This document shows, piece after piece, positions 53,052 to 61,943 of a stretch of 64,000 nucleotides of DNA (its first letter is position 1; each line of letters opens with the position of its first letter). Under the pieces are notes generated by a model. The model was not told the origin of the DNA. It saw only the letters and a program-made list of their open reading frames with translations, and searched no databases. The stretch spans positions 2,170,001 through 2,234,000 of the forward strand of contig OZ007012.1 in NCBI GenBank assembly GCA_963931435.1. The letters run 5' to 3'. The position numbers were made by a program, and so were the translations under genes. The stretch comes from Coprousia sp963931435 (GTDB taxonomy: Bacteria; Actinomycetota; Coriobacteriia; Coriobacteriales; Coriobacteriaceae).

Positions 53052-54449
53052 ATGCCCCACCGCACATCCCGCGCGCCGCATCCGCGCACGCCCAGCAACG
53101 CCGCCAGCCGCCGCGCCCGAAAGGCCTCCGCGGGCCCCTGTCCCATCATGCACGCATGCGGCGGGTGCGCATGGCTGGGCATGCCCTATACAAAGCAGCT
53201 CGCCCGCAAGCAGGAGATCGTCGACGCGCTGTTCGCGCCGCTCATCGCGCGCATGGGGTGGGGCATCGCCCCCGAGGCGGTGCTCGGGATGCGCGCCGCG
53301 CGCGTCGAGACGGATGCGCTCGAGCCGGGTCCCGCCGAGGTCGTCGCCGCGCGCACGGTGACCGCCGCCGAGGGCAAGCTGGCGGCGCCGCGCGCGTTTC
53401 GCTACAAGGCGGCGACGCCCTTCGCGCCCGGCGAGGGCCGCACGGTCCGGGCCGGGTTCTTCGCGGCGGGGACGCACCGCATCGTCCCCGCGCCCGATTG
53501 CGCGGTCGAGGCTCCCGGCGCGCGGCGGATCCTCAACGAGGTGGCCCGCATCGCCGGCGAGCTGGGAATCACCGCCTACAACGAGGACACGCGCCGCGGG
53601 CTTCTCCGCCACGCCGTGCTGCGCCTCGGCTGGCGCAGCGGCGAGGGACTGCTCACCGTGGTCGCCGCCAACCGCGACGTCCCGCGGATCGACGAGCTCG
53701 CCCATGCGGCCATGGCCCTCGACCCGCGCGTCACCGGCGTCTCCCTCAACGTGAACACCCGCCCCGGCAACGCCATCTGGGGGCCGCGCACCTACCACGT
53801 CGCCGGCGATGAGACCATGCGCGACGAGCTGCTGGGCTGCACGTTCGAGATCTCGCCCGGCGCGTTCTACCAGACCAACCCCGCCCAGACCGAGGTGCTC
53901 TACCAGCTGGCTGTCGACGGCATGGACCTGCAGGAGGGAGAGGTGCTGCTGGACGCCTACTGCGGCAGCGGAACCATCGGCATCGTCGCCGCGCGCGAAG
54001 CGGCCGACGCAGGCGGGCCCGTGCGGCTCGTGGGCGTGGAGCGCAACTCGTCCGGCATCGCCGACGCGCGGCGCAACGCCCGCCTCAACGGCTTCTCGGT
54101 GGTGGAAGACGACGCCCCGGACAGCGGGGAGCCCGGCGGCGCGCAGCCCCCGGTACGCTTCGTCGCCGAAGACGCCACCAGCTACCTGCGCCGGGCGGCG
54201 CAGGCGGGAGAGCAGGTGGATGTACTGTGCCTCGACCCGCCGCGCGCCGGATCGACCCCGGAGTTCCTCGACGCCGCAGGGGCGCTCGCGCCGCGGCGCA
54301 TCGTCTACGTGAGCTGCAATCCCGTCACGCAGGTGCGTGACCTCGAGCATCTGGGCCGCGCGGGCTACGCGCTCGAGCGGATCGTACCCGTGGACATGTT
54401 CCCGCACACCGAGCACATCGAGACGGTCGCGGTGCTCGCGCGCGCCTGA
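53052..54449 (+). CDS. RlmD/TrmA-family RNA (uracil-C5) methyltransferase
   Basis: A 465-residue SAM enzyme that methylates uridine-C5 in 23S rRNA or tRNA. N-terminal cysteines C30, C36 and C39 (PCPIMHACGGC) and a later cysteine (APDCAVE) would bind a [4Fe-4S] cluster. FYQTNPAQTEVLY, LLDAYCGSGTIGI, LDPPRAG and the nucleophile loop VSCNP are all present. The N-terminal TRAM domain of typical RlmD/RlmCD is missing, replaced by ~28 basic residues. The exact target base (1939, 747 or tRNA-54) cannot be decided by eye. Confidence 0.9.
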   Translation: MPHRTSRAPHPRTPSNAASRRARKASAGPCPIMHACGGCAWLGMPYTKQLARKQEIVDALFAPLIARMGWGIAPEAVLGMRAARVETDALEPGPAEVVAARTVTAAEGKLAAPRAFRYKAATPFAPGEGRTVRAGFFAAGTHRIVPAPDCAVEAPGARRILNEVARIAGELGITAYNEDTRRGLLRHAVLRLGWRSGEGLLTVVAANRDVPRIDELAHAAMALDPRVTGVSLNVNTRPGNAIWGPRTYHVAGDETMRDELLGCTFEISPGAFYQTNPAQTEVLYQLAVDGMDLQEGEVLLDAYCGSGTIGIVAAREAADAGGPVRLVGVERNSSGIADARRNARLNGFSVVEDDAPDSGEPGGAQPPVRFVAEDATSYLRRAAQAGEQVDVLCLDPPRAGSTPEFLDAAGALAPRRIVYVSCNPVTQVRDLEHLGRAGYALERIVPVDMFPHTEHIETVAVLARA

Positions 54450-54460
54450 CGGGGCGCGCG

Positions 54461-55918
54461 TCAGCCCCGCACCAGCTCGGCGCCGGTGAGCGCCTGCATC
54501 CACGCGATGTAGACGCTCGGGTAGTGCCCCTCCAGCACGGTCACCGGGTTGATACTCGCAGCGCAGGCGCCGAGCACGGAGGTCACGCCGGCGGGCGTGG
54601 CGAGGTCGGCTGCCGTGGGCACCGCGCGGCGCACGCTCTCCACCAAGCTCGCGATGGCCTCGACCTGGCCGGGATCGAAGGTGCTCTCGCAGCCCATGAC
54701 CTCGACGAACGCCTCCTGCATGCGCGCATAGCGCCCCTCGAACCCGTCATCCCCTTGCGCGGGCAGCATCAGGTCCTGGCCGTAGCGCTCGTACCCCCAA
54801 GCCCCCAAGGGCAGGGAGGGCATCAGGTCGGCGGGATGGATGATGTTGAACACGCTTGCATAGCGCGCATCGTGCGCGTCGGCGCGCACCGTCACGCGCG
54901 GAGCCGCGAACGTGTAGGCGCACACGACATCGCCCGCACCCAGCATCGCGGCGGACTCAACGTCCGTGATCTGCACGCCTTCCTGCGCCGCGGCGCGCAC
55001 GTCGAGCTCCAGCGCGGCAGCGAGGTTCGCCACCGCCCCGCCCCGGCTGTGCCCCACAAGCACCAGCGAGACCTCACGACCGCGCTCATGGCTGTCCGCG
55101 ATCCAGGGCTCGAGCGCGCGGCAGACCTCCTGCGCGGCCACGGTGTAGCCAGGGTGGTCGGCGCGCTCGACGGCCTCCGCCTCCGCGGCCTCGATGTCCT
55201 CCCGCTCCGGCGCGATACCGGCGCGCGCGGCATCCACGATGGCTTCCGCGGCGCTCGAGGCGCTGCCGCCCACCATGAAATCGAGGTTGCTCAGCCACTC
55301 CGACCCGTAGCTGCCGCGCACCGCGACCAGGATGAGATCGCGTTCGGCGCCATCGGACGCGACGAGCGCCTTGCGCGCGATGGTATAGGCGACCGTGTCC
55401 TCGTCCTGCGTGAACACGTTGAGCACCTGGTCCACCACCTCGCTGCGATAGCGGTAGGACTCGGTCGAGACCTCGCTGAAGCCCAGCTTGGCCAGCGCGT
55501 CCTCCATATAGGCGGGAGCGGAATACGACTCCTGGTAGTGGTTCGACTCGGCATAGGCCAGCGCCGAGATCACGCTCGCCACGCGCGCCAGCTCATGATT
55601 GTAGACGGCCTCGTCCTGCGAGAACCACGCGTCGTCCCAGGTGACGCTCGTCGAGACGTCGCCGCCGTCGAGGACGCTGTAGGCGATCTGCGCCTCGAAG
55701 CGCCCCGTGCGCGGCAGCTCGGAGGCGTACACCTCGCTGCTCGCCAGCACGCTCTCGAACGCCGGCGCGGGGTCGGCGCCGGTATCCATGCGCTTCTGCT
55801 GATAGCGGCACACGAGCACCGATGCCATGGCGAGGGTGAAGGTAGCGAGCACCAGGAGGGCGACCAGCGGCAGGCGTCTGAGCGCCGCGCGAAGTCCGGC
55901 TACCGGTCCCTGAACCAT
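54461..55918 (-). CDS. Membrane-anchored class 3 lipase-like protein
   Basis: A 485-residue protein with an N-terminal membrane anchor (LPLVALLVLATFTLAMASVL, ~16-36) and an extracellular alpha/beta-hydrolase domain. The nucleophile elbow is VGHSRGGAVA. VAVRGSYGSEW and IIHPADLMPSLP fit the lipase_3/Mbeg1-like group. Helical regions rich in alanine and glutamate lie between. The substrate is unknown. GAGGTG precedes the ATG. Confidence 0.75.
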   Translation of the reverse strand: MVQGPVAGLRAALRRLPLVALLVLATFTLAMASVLVCRYQQKRMDTGADPAPAFESVLASSEVYASELPRTGRFEAQIAYSVLDGGDVSTSVTWDDAWFSQDEAVYNHELARVASVISALAYAESNHYQESYSAPAYMEDALAKLGFSEVSTESYRYRSEVVDQVLNVFTQDEDTVAYTIARKALVASDGAERDLILVAVRGSYGSEWLSNLDFMVGGSASSAAEAIVDAARAGIAPEREDIEAAEAEAVERADHPGYTVAAQEVCRALEPWIADSHERGREVSLVLVGHSRGGAVANLAAALELDVRAAAQEGVQITDVESAAMLGAGDVVCAYTFAAPRVTVRADAHDARYASVFNIIHPADLMPSLPLGAWGYERYGQDLMLPAQGDDGFEGRYARMQEAFVEVMGCESTFDPGQVEAIASLVESVRRAVPTAADLATPAGVTSVLGACAASINPVTVLEGHYPSVYIAWMQALTGAELVRG

Positions 55919-56067
55919 GGATGCACCTCGTCTCGGAGGATGATGGGCGATTTCATGGGCGGACGAGCCGCCTTCGACAGGATATCAGGGGACGGTAAGC
56001 GGATTATGGGGACCTCGTGGATGCCGCCTAACGGTTTTGTCAGGCGGGTGAGCGGAGGGCAGGGACG

Positions 56068-56664
56068 CTAGACGCCGGCCTCCACATCCTCCATCGAGAG
56101 CTTGCGCCCCACCACGTAGTACACGTGCTCCCCCGCACAGCGCCGGCAGTACACGTGCCCGTTGCGCTCGATGGCGCGCCCATCGTGGACGCGCTCGCCG
56201 CACATCTCGCAGGCAAGCGTCTTGCGCGACCCGTTCGGCAGGTCCTCGGGCCGAAGATCGGGCAGGTCCACCTCGTGCACCGTGAACAGGTCGCGATCGG
56301 GGATGTCTGCGAAAAAGGCACGCGGATCGGCCTCATGCGGGCAGTGCGGCGCGTCCGCGCGCTGCGAGACGCGAATCGCGCGCTCGGAGGCCATGTCGTA
56401 GAAGCTCGCCGACATGATGCCGTAGTCGTACCACTTGAGGCGGCGGCGCCCGAGATGGCAGTTGGCCACCACGGTCACCGCGTCGGCGAGGCACCGGTCG
56501 CACTCGACGAACGCGACCAGGTCGCGGTAGCTGTCGGCGTCATCGATATGGAAGTAGGTGAGCGCGAGGCGCGCCATGCGCGTGCCGATGACCTGTCCGG
56601 CGCACAGGTGCCCATGGAAGGCCACGGCGCGGTCGAGATCCTCGTCGAAGGTTCGGGTGAGCAT
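56068..56664 (-). CDS. FmdE-family protein with C-terminal zinc ribbon
   Basis: A 198-residue protein. FHGHLCAGQVIGTRMA is the FmdE signature, with a conserved histidine/cysteine cluster. The C-terminal zinc ribbon has CEMCGERV and CRRCAG. Such proteins occur in many anaerobes without methanogenesis and have been linked to molybdenum/tungsten enzymes or formate metabolism; the role is not known. GAGAGGAGAG precedes the ATG. It is not coupled to a recognisable metal-enzyme gene. Confidence 0.8.
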   Translation of the reverse strand: MLTRTFDEDLDRAVAFHGHLCAGQVIGTRMARLALTYFHIDDADSYRDLVAFVECDRCLADAVTVVANCHLGRRRLKWYDYGIMSASFYDMASERAIRVSQRADAPHCPHEADPRAFFADIPDRDLFTVHEVDLPDLRPEDLPNGSRKTLACEMCGERVHDGRAIERNGHVYCRRCAGEHVYYVVGRKLSMEDVEAGV

Positions 56665-56849
56665 AGCTCTCCTCTCTCTTTCTGATGCCGCGCCCCGCGT
56701 GGCTCCGCGCCCGGGAGAGAGCGGATGGAGCGAGGCGACGAACGCGGGCAGGGAAGGGACGGACCCGTCCCGGCGCACCGGGCGCATCCGGGCGCGATCG
56801 ATCGGCCAAGCGCGGTGCGAGCGCCCGGGCGCGGTACGAGCGCGGGCGC

Positions 56850-57665
56850 CTACGCCAGCTCGGCGGCGAGGTCGGCCACGCCGGAGGCCGCGAGCGCCCC
56901 CACCAGGGTGGCGCGGTCGCGGTTCATGATGAGCTCCTGGGGGAAGTGGATCTCCTCCAGCAGTCCCTCGGCGTGCGGGAAGCGTCCGATGGCCGGCGCC
57001 ACGTGCGCGTCGCTCGAGACCGTGATGCCCACACCCAGCTCGGCGCAGCGCTCGGCGATGGCGCGGCAGGTGTCGCGATGACGGCCGCCGCCGTCGAAGC
57101 TGTGGTTGTTGATCTCGATGAGCTTGCCCAGGCGCTTTGCCTGGCCCAGCACCTCGTCCAGATCGAAGGGGATGCCCGCGCGGCCCGCATGCCCCAGCAC
57201 GAACACGTGCGGGTTCTCCAGGGCCGCGCAGTACATCGCAGTGGTCTGGGCGATGCTCGCACCCTGGGTGAAGGCGCCGTTGTGCACGCTCGCCACCACG
57301 TAGTCCAGCTCCTCGACCACGCGATCGAACAGCGGCAGGTCGAGCTTGTACGGGCGGTCCACGATGGAGAGCGGGCAGGCGATGTCCTGTCCGAAGAGCG
57401 CCCCGTCGAGCGACACGATATCCGCCTCCATGCCGCGCAGCACGACGACCCCGTCCCACACGCGTGGCCAGGCGCGCTGGTTCATGAAGAACTGGAAGTT
57501 GCGGATATGCTGCTCGGGGAAGAGCATGGCGCTGAAATGGTCCGCCGAGCCCAGAAGCTCCAGCCCCGCCGCGCGAGCTGCGGCCACGTTCTCGCCGATC
57601 GTCGAGTAGGCATGGCGCGAGAACAGCGTATGGGTGTGGATATCGGTCTTGATCTGGTAGGGCAC
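56850..57665 (-). CDS. PHP-domain phosphatase (YcdX-like)
   Basis: A 271-residue PHP hydrolase. DIHTHTLFSRHAYST, GSADHFSAM, ASVHNGAF, EINNHS and VSSDAHVAPAIG supply the metal ligands of the trinuclear site. It is close to YcdX/histidinol-phosphatase-like enzymes; no histidine genes are nearby, so another phosphate ester is likely. The start is GTG at 57665, with GAGGAGG seven bases upstream. Confidence 0.85.
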   Translation of the reverse strand: MPYQIKTDIHTHTLFSRHAYSTIGENVAAARAAGLELLGSADHFSAMLFPEQHIRNFQFFMNQRAWPRVWDGVVVLRGMEADIVSLDGALFGQDIACPLSIVDRPYKLDLPLFDRVVEELDYVVASVHNGAFTQGASIAQTTAMYCAALENPHVFVLGHAGRAGIPFDLDEVLGQAKRLGKLIEINNHSFDGGGRHRDTCRAIAERCAELGVGITVSSDAHVAPAIGRFPHAEGLLEEIHFPQELIMNRDRATLVGALAASGVADLAAELA

Positions 57666-57775
57666 AGCAGACCTCCTCGTTCGCGTGCGATGTCCCGCAC
57701 ACGGTAGCACATCGGCGGGGCGGGCGCGTCAGAATGCCGTCACGTTATCGAAAGACCTCACGCTGAGCCGGCGCG

Positions 57776-58990
57776 TTAGCGGTAACTCTCGGCGAGCCGC
57801 TTCCAAGCGGGCAGCGAGCGCTCGATCACCTCGGGCGCAACGCAGTGGCCCACGCGCACCCAGCCCGTGACGCCGAAGCTGTCCGACGGCACGGGCAAAA
57901 GCTCCAGGGCGCGGGCGCGCTCGCAGAACGCCTGGGCGTCCGGCTCGAGGGCGCGCACCCAGAGGTAGAAGGCGCCGTCCGGCTGGACATAGGTGTAGCC
58001 GTACTCATCGAGGGCGCGGGTGAGCAGATCGCGGTTGCGCGCGTAGGCCGCCACATCGGACGGCTCGTCCACGCAATCGGCCACGACCCTCTGGAACAGC
58101 GCCGGCGCGCACACGAACCCCAGCGCGCGGGCGGCGCCGGCCACGGCCGCCATCACGCGATCGGCGCCGGGCATGGTGTCGGGCACCAGCACCCAGCCCA
58201 CGCGCTCGCCGGGCAGCGAGAGCGCCTTGCTGTAGGAGTAGCACACCACGGTGTGCTCGTAGACATCCGGCACCCAGGGAACCTCGGCACCGTAGGTGAT
58301 CTCGCGATAGGGCTCGTCGGAAACGAGGACGATGGGCTGGGCCGCGGGCGCGTCCGCGGAGGGCGCGGCGGCGGCACGCTCCTCGTTGGCCGCGCGCAGC
58401 ACCGCGGCGAGCGCGTCGAGCGTGGCGCGGGGGTACACGGCGCCCGTGGGGTTGTTGGGCGAATCGATGATCACCGCGGCCGTGCGCGGACCGATGGCCG
58501 CCGCGACCGCGGAAGCGTCCACCTGGAACGTCTGCGGGTCGGCGGGGACCTCGACGCAGACGGCGCCGGCTGCCTCGATCCACACGCGGTACTCCGGGAA
58601 GTACGGCGTGATGACGATCACCTCGTCACCCGGGCACGCCACCGCGCGGATCGTGCAGGAGACGGAGGCTGCCGCGCCCACGGTCATGAACACGTTGGAC
58701 GCCGTGTAGGAGGTGCCGAACCGCCGGTTGAGCGAGGCGGCGACCGCCTCACGCGCGGCGGGCAGGCCCGGCGCGGGCGTGTAGCCGTGCAGCTCGGCGG
58801 GCGGGACCTCGGTCAGCGAGCGCTCGATGGAGGCGCGCACCGCCGCCGGGGCGGGGACGCTCGGGTTGCCCAGGCTGAAATCGAACACGTTGTCGGCGCC
58901 GATCTCGGCCTTGCGCTGGTTGGCGTAGGTGAAGATCTCGCGGATGACCGAGGGCTCCACCCCGTAGGCGTACATCGATTCGTTCAGCAT
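57776..58990 (-). CDS. Class I pyridoxal-phosphate aminotransferase
   Basis: A 404-residue fold type I aminotransferase. FSLGNPSVPAP, the HGYTPAPGLPAAREAV region, IIDSPNNPTGAVYP and the PLP lysine in CYSYSKALSLPGERVGW are present. It resembles aspartate/other-amino-acid aminotransferases; the amino donor is not decidable. The ATG at 58990 is favoured over one at 59008 because GAGGGGATG lies upstream. It follows ftsH by 60 bases and may be co-transcribed. Confidence 0.88.
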   Translation of the reverse strand: MLNESMYAYGVEPSVIREIFTYANQRKAEIGADNVFDFSLGNPSVPAPAAVRASIERSLTEVPPAELHGYTPAPGLPAAREAVAASLNRRFGTSYTASNVFMTVGAAASVSCTIRAVACPGDEVIVITPYFPEYRVWIEAAGAVCVEVPADPQTFQVDASAVAAAIGPRTAAVIIDSPNNPTGAVYPRATLDALAAVLRAANEERAAAAPSADAPAAQPIVLVSDEPYREITYGAEVPWVPDVYEHTVVCYSYSKALSLPGERVGWVLVPDTMPGADRVMAAVAGAARALGFVCAPALFQRVVADCVDEPSDVAAYARNRDLLTRALDEYGYTYVQPDGAFYLWVRALEPDAQAFCERARALELLPVPSDSFGVTGWVRVGHCVAPEVIERSLPAWKRLAESYR

Positions 58991-59050
58991 GGACGCATCC
59001 CCTCTCATCTGATAGCCGATATGGCTGATATCCGGGGCGTGCGGCGTCGC

Positions 59051-61381
59051 CTACGCGGCGCCGTCCTCCCCATCCCCGTCCTCGGCGTGCGCCGAGGCGC
59101 GGGAGGCCTGCTCGCGCAGGGCTTCGTCCTCGGCGGCGATGGCCGCCTCGGCGTAGCGCGCGGCGTCCTCCTCAAGCTCCTCCTGCGTCATGCGCGGCGC
59201 GCAGGCGGTCCGGGCGCCCGCCGAGGCGTCGGCGCCCGTCGAGGCCGCATCGGCGCGGGAGGCCTCGCGCTCGAGATAGGCGTCCCACTCGTTGTCGAGC
59301 AGCGCCTCGACGGTCTCGCCCTCCACGGTCTCGCGCTCCAGCAGCACCTCGGCCATGAGGTCGAGCTGATCGCGGCGGGCCGAGAGGATCGCCTCGGCGC
59401 GGCGATGCGCCTCGCGCATGATGCGCTGCACCTCGGCGTCGATACGGCGGGCCGTCTCCTCGGAGTAGTCCTGGTGGTCGGCGTAGTCGCGCCCCAGGAA
59501 CACCTGGTGCTGCGCCTCGCCGAAGACCTGCGTGCCCAGCTCCTCGCTCATCCCGAGGCGCGTCACCATCTCGCGCGCCATCTTGGTCGCGCGCTCGAGG
59601 TCGTTGCTGGCGCCGGAGGTGATGTCGTCGCACATGAGCTCCTCGGCAACGCGTCCGCCCAGAAAGACCGCCAGCTCGTCGAGCATCTCGTTCTTGGTCT
59701 TGAGGAAATGGTCCTCGGTGGGCAGCTGCATGGTGTAGCCGAGCGCCTGGCCGCGGCTCACGATCGAGATCTTGTGCACCGGATCGGAGTGCTCGAGGAT
59801 GTGCCCCACGAGCGCGTGGCCGCTCTCGTGGTAGGCGATGGTGGTGCGCTCGCGCTCAGTCATGACGCGGCTCTTGCGCTGCGGGCCGGCGACCACGCGC
59901 TCCATGGACTCCTCGACCTCGGCCATCGAGATGAGGCTCTTCTTGCGGCGCGCGGCGAGCAGCGCGGACTCGTTCATGAGGTTCGCCAGGTCGGCACCCG
60001 TGAAGCCCACGGTGAGCTGTGCGAGCTTGTCGTAGCGCACGTCGTCGGCGAGCGGCTTGTTCCGCCCGTGCACCCTGAGGATCTGCTCGCGGCCCGCCAC
60101 ATCGGGGCGGTCGACGGTGATCTGCCTGTCGAAGCGCCCGGGGCGCAGCAGCGCCGGATCGAGGATGTCGGGGCGGTTGGTGGCGGCGATGAGGATCACG
60201 CTCTCCGTCTCCTCGAAGCCGTCCATCTCGACGAGCAGCTGGTTCAGGGTCTGCTCGCGCTCGTCGTGCCCGCCGCCCAGGCCCGCGCCGCGCTGACGGC
60301 CCACCGCGTCGATCTCGTCGATGAAGATGATCGAGGGCGCCTGGGCCTTGGCCTCCTTGAACAGGTCGCGCACGCGGGAGGCGCCCACGCCCACGAACAT
60401 CTCCACGAAGTCCGAGCCCGAGATCGAGAAGAACGGCACGCCCGCCTCGCCGGCCACGGCCTTGGCCAGAAGCGTCTTGCCCGTGCCCGGAGGGCCCACC
60501 AGAAGCACGCCGCGCGGGATCTTGGCGCCCAGCTTGCGGTAGCGCTCGGGGTCGGTGAGGAAGTCGCGGATCTCCTCCAGCTCCTCGACCGCCTCGTCGA
60601 TGCCGGCAACGTCCTTGAACTTGACCTTGGGACGCGTGGCCTCGGTGGTCGCGGCGTTGGTCTTGCCGAACTGCATCGCCTTGTTGTTGGCGCCCATCAT
60701 CTGGCGCATGAAGTAGAACATGACGCCCAGGAGCAGCAGCGTGGGCACCACGCCGACGAGCACATCGCTCCAGAAGTCGGGGTTGGAGGTGTCGATCTCG
60801 TAGGAGGTGCCGGGGTGGGCCGCCATGAGCTCGTTGAGCGAGTCGGAGCCCACGTAGATCGAGGTGAAGCGCTCCAGATCATCCTCGCTGTAGGCGCCCT
60901 TCTCGTCCTTCTGGGCGTCCTCGGGCCAGAACGTTCCCGTGACGCCGCCCGAGGCCACCGTGTAGGTGAGCTCGTCCACGCGATCGGCCTCGACGGCCTC
61001 GACCAGCTGGTTGGTGGTGAGCTCAACGGGCGCGGGGCCGGACTCGAGCGGATGCACCATGTTGAATATCACGTACGCCACGAGCGCAGCGGCGACGAGC
61101 AGGTAGAGCCAGTTCGCCCGCGAGGGGGAGGGCTCTCCGCCCGGGCCGCCGCCGGCGGGGCGCTCGTCGAGCGGGAACATGCGGTCGACGAGGCCGCCCT
61201 CGTCCCGCCGCGCGCCGCGGCCGTCATGCCGCTGGGCGCCGGACCCGTCATGCGGCGAGGGCGCCTCGTCGCGCGGCGCGCCGGACGCGGGCCGCTCGGG
61301 CTCCGTGCCGCGGGCCCCATCATCTTCTGCGGCGCGCGCGATGCCTCGCGCCATGCGCGCGCCCGTTGCAAGCGAGAACAC
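59051..61381 (-). CDS. ftsH: ATP-dependent membrane metalloprotease FtsH
   Basis: A 776-residue protease for membrane and regulatory proteins. The first ~88 residues are an unusual charged, glycine-rich cytosolic extension. TM1 (~91-109), a periplasmic domain and TM2 (~206-226) follow. The AAA domain has GPPGTGKT (296-303) and IIFIDEID (351-358), and the zinc site is HESGH (518-522) with DLERAT later. The C-terminus is alanine/glutamate-rich. The GTG at 61381 overlaps the hpt stop (TAGTG) with GGAGG ten bases upstream and is preferred over the ATG at 61354, which lacks a ribosome-binding site. Confidence 0.93.
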   Translation of the reverse strand: MFSLATGARMARGIARAAEDDGARGTEPERPASGAPRDEAPSPHDGSGAQRHDGRGARRDEGGLVDRMFPLDERPAGGGPGGEPSPSRANWLYLLVAAALVAYVIFNMVHPLESGPAPVELTTNQLVEAVEADRVDELTYTVASGGVTGTFWPEDAQKDEKGAYSEDDLERFTSIYVGSDSLNELMAAHPGTSYEIDTSNPDFWSDVLVGVVPTLLLLGVMFYFMRQMMGANNKAMQFGKTNAATTEATRPKVKFKDVAGIDEAVEELEEIRDFLTDPERYRKLGAKIPRGVLLVGPPGTGKTLLAKAVAGEAGVPFFSISGSDFVEMFVGVGASRVRDLFKEAKAQAPSIIFIDEIDAVGRQRGAGLGGGHDEREQTLNQLLVEMDGFEETESVILIAATNRPDILDPALLRPGRFDRQITVDRPDVAGREQILRVHGRNKPLADDVRYDKLAQLTVGFTGADLANLMNESALLAARRKKSLISMAEVEESMERVVAGPQRKSRVMTERERTTIAYHESGHALVGHILEHSDPVHKISIVSRGQALGYTMQLPTEDHFLKTKNEMLDELAVFLGGRVAEELMCDDITSGASNDLERATKMAREMVTRLGMSEELGTQVFGEAQHQVFLGRDYADHQDYSEETARRIDAEVQRIMREAHRRAEAILSARRDQLDLMAEVLLERETVEGETVEALLDNEWDAYLEREASRADAASTGADASAGARTACAPRMTQEELEEDAARYAEAAIAAEDEALREQASRASAHAEDGDGEDGAA

Positions 61382-61929
61382 TATGAATAGACCTCCGGTT
61401 TGAGAATCCCCACATAGGGGAGGTTGCGGTAGTGCTCGGCGTAATCGAGCCCGTAGCCCACCACGAACGCGTCGGGGCAGTGCGCGCCCACGTATTTGGG
61501 ATCGATGGCGGCCTGCTTGCCCTCGACGTCCTTCCACAGGAAGGTCGCCACCTCGAGCGAGGCCGGGCCGCGGCTGGACAGGTTCTTCATCAGGTACTTG
61601 AGCGTGAGGCCCGAATCGAGGATGTCCTCGACGATGAGCACGTCGCGCCCCTTGATGTCCATGTCCAGATCCTTGACGATGCGCACGATGCCCGAGCTCT
61701 TGGCGTTGGCGCCGTAGCTCGAGACCGCCATGAAGTCGATCGCGAGCGGCAGGTCGATGGCGCGCATGAGGTCGCCCATGAACACCACGGCGCCGCGGAG
61801 CACCGCGATGAGCACCAGGTCGCGGCCCTGGTAGTCGCGCGTGATCTCGGCACCCATCCGCTGGACGATCTCGGAGATGGCGGACTCGCTGAGGATGACG
61901 GACTCGATGTCGTTTTGCTGCGTGCCCAT
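61381..61929 (-). CDS. hpt: Hypoxanthine phosphoribosyltransferase
   Basis: A 182-residue purine salvage enzyme converting hypoxanthine and guanine to nucleotides with PRPP. The PRPP loop VLIVEDILDSGLTL is clear, and LRGAVVFMGDL and VSSYG are conserved. GAAGGGG precedes the ATG at 61929. It lies between tilS and ftsH, the classic order in Gram-positive bacteria, and overlaps ftsH by one base. Confidence 0.95.
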   Translation of the reverse strand: MGTQQNDIESVILSESAISEIVQRMGAEITRDYQGRDLVLIAVLRGAVVFMGDLMRAIDLPLAIDFMAVSSYGANAKSSGIVRIVKDLDMDIKGRDVLIVEDILDSGLTLKYLMKNLSSRGPASLEVATFLWKDVEGKQAAIDPKYVGAHCPDAFVVGYGLDYAEHYRNLPYVGILKPEVYS

Positions 61930-61943
61930 GCTTGCCCCTTCTC

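Noticed and set aside
55985..56020. GGGGAC repeats near 56 kb as another REP palindrome
   Set aside because: Only short direct GGGGAC matches; no inverted arm like that at 26467-26560.
57845..61390. 1181-codon plus-strand frame opposite the aminotransferase and ftsH
   Set aside because: The opposite strand carries clear motifs for both enzymes; this frame has none and is a product of high third-position GC.
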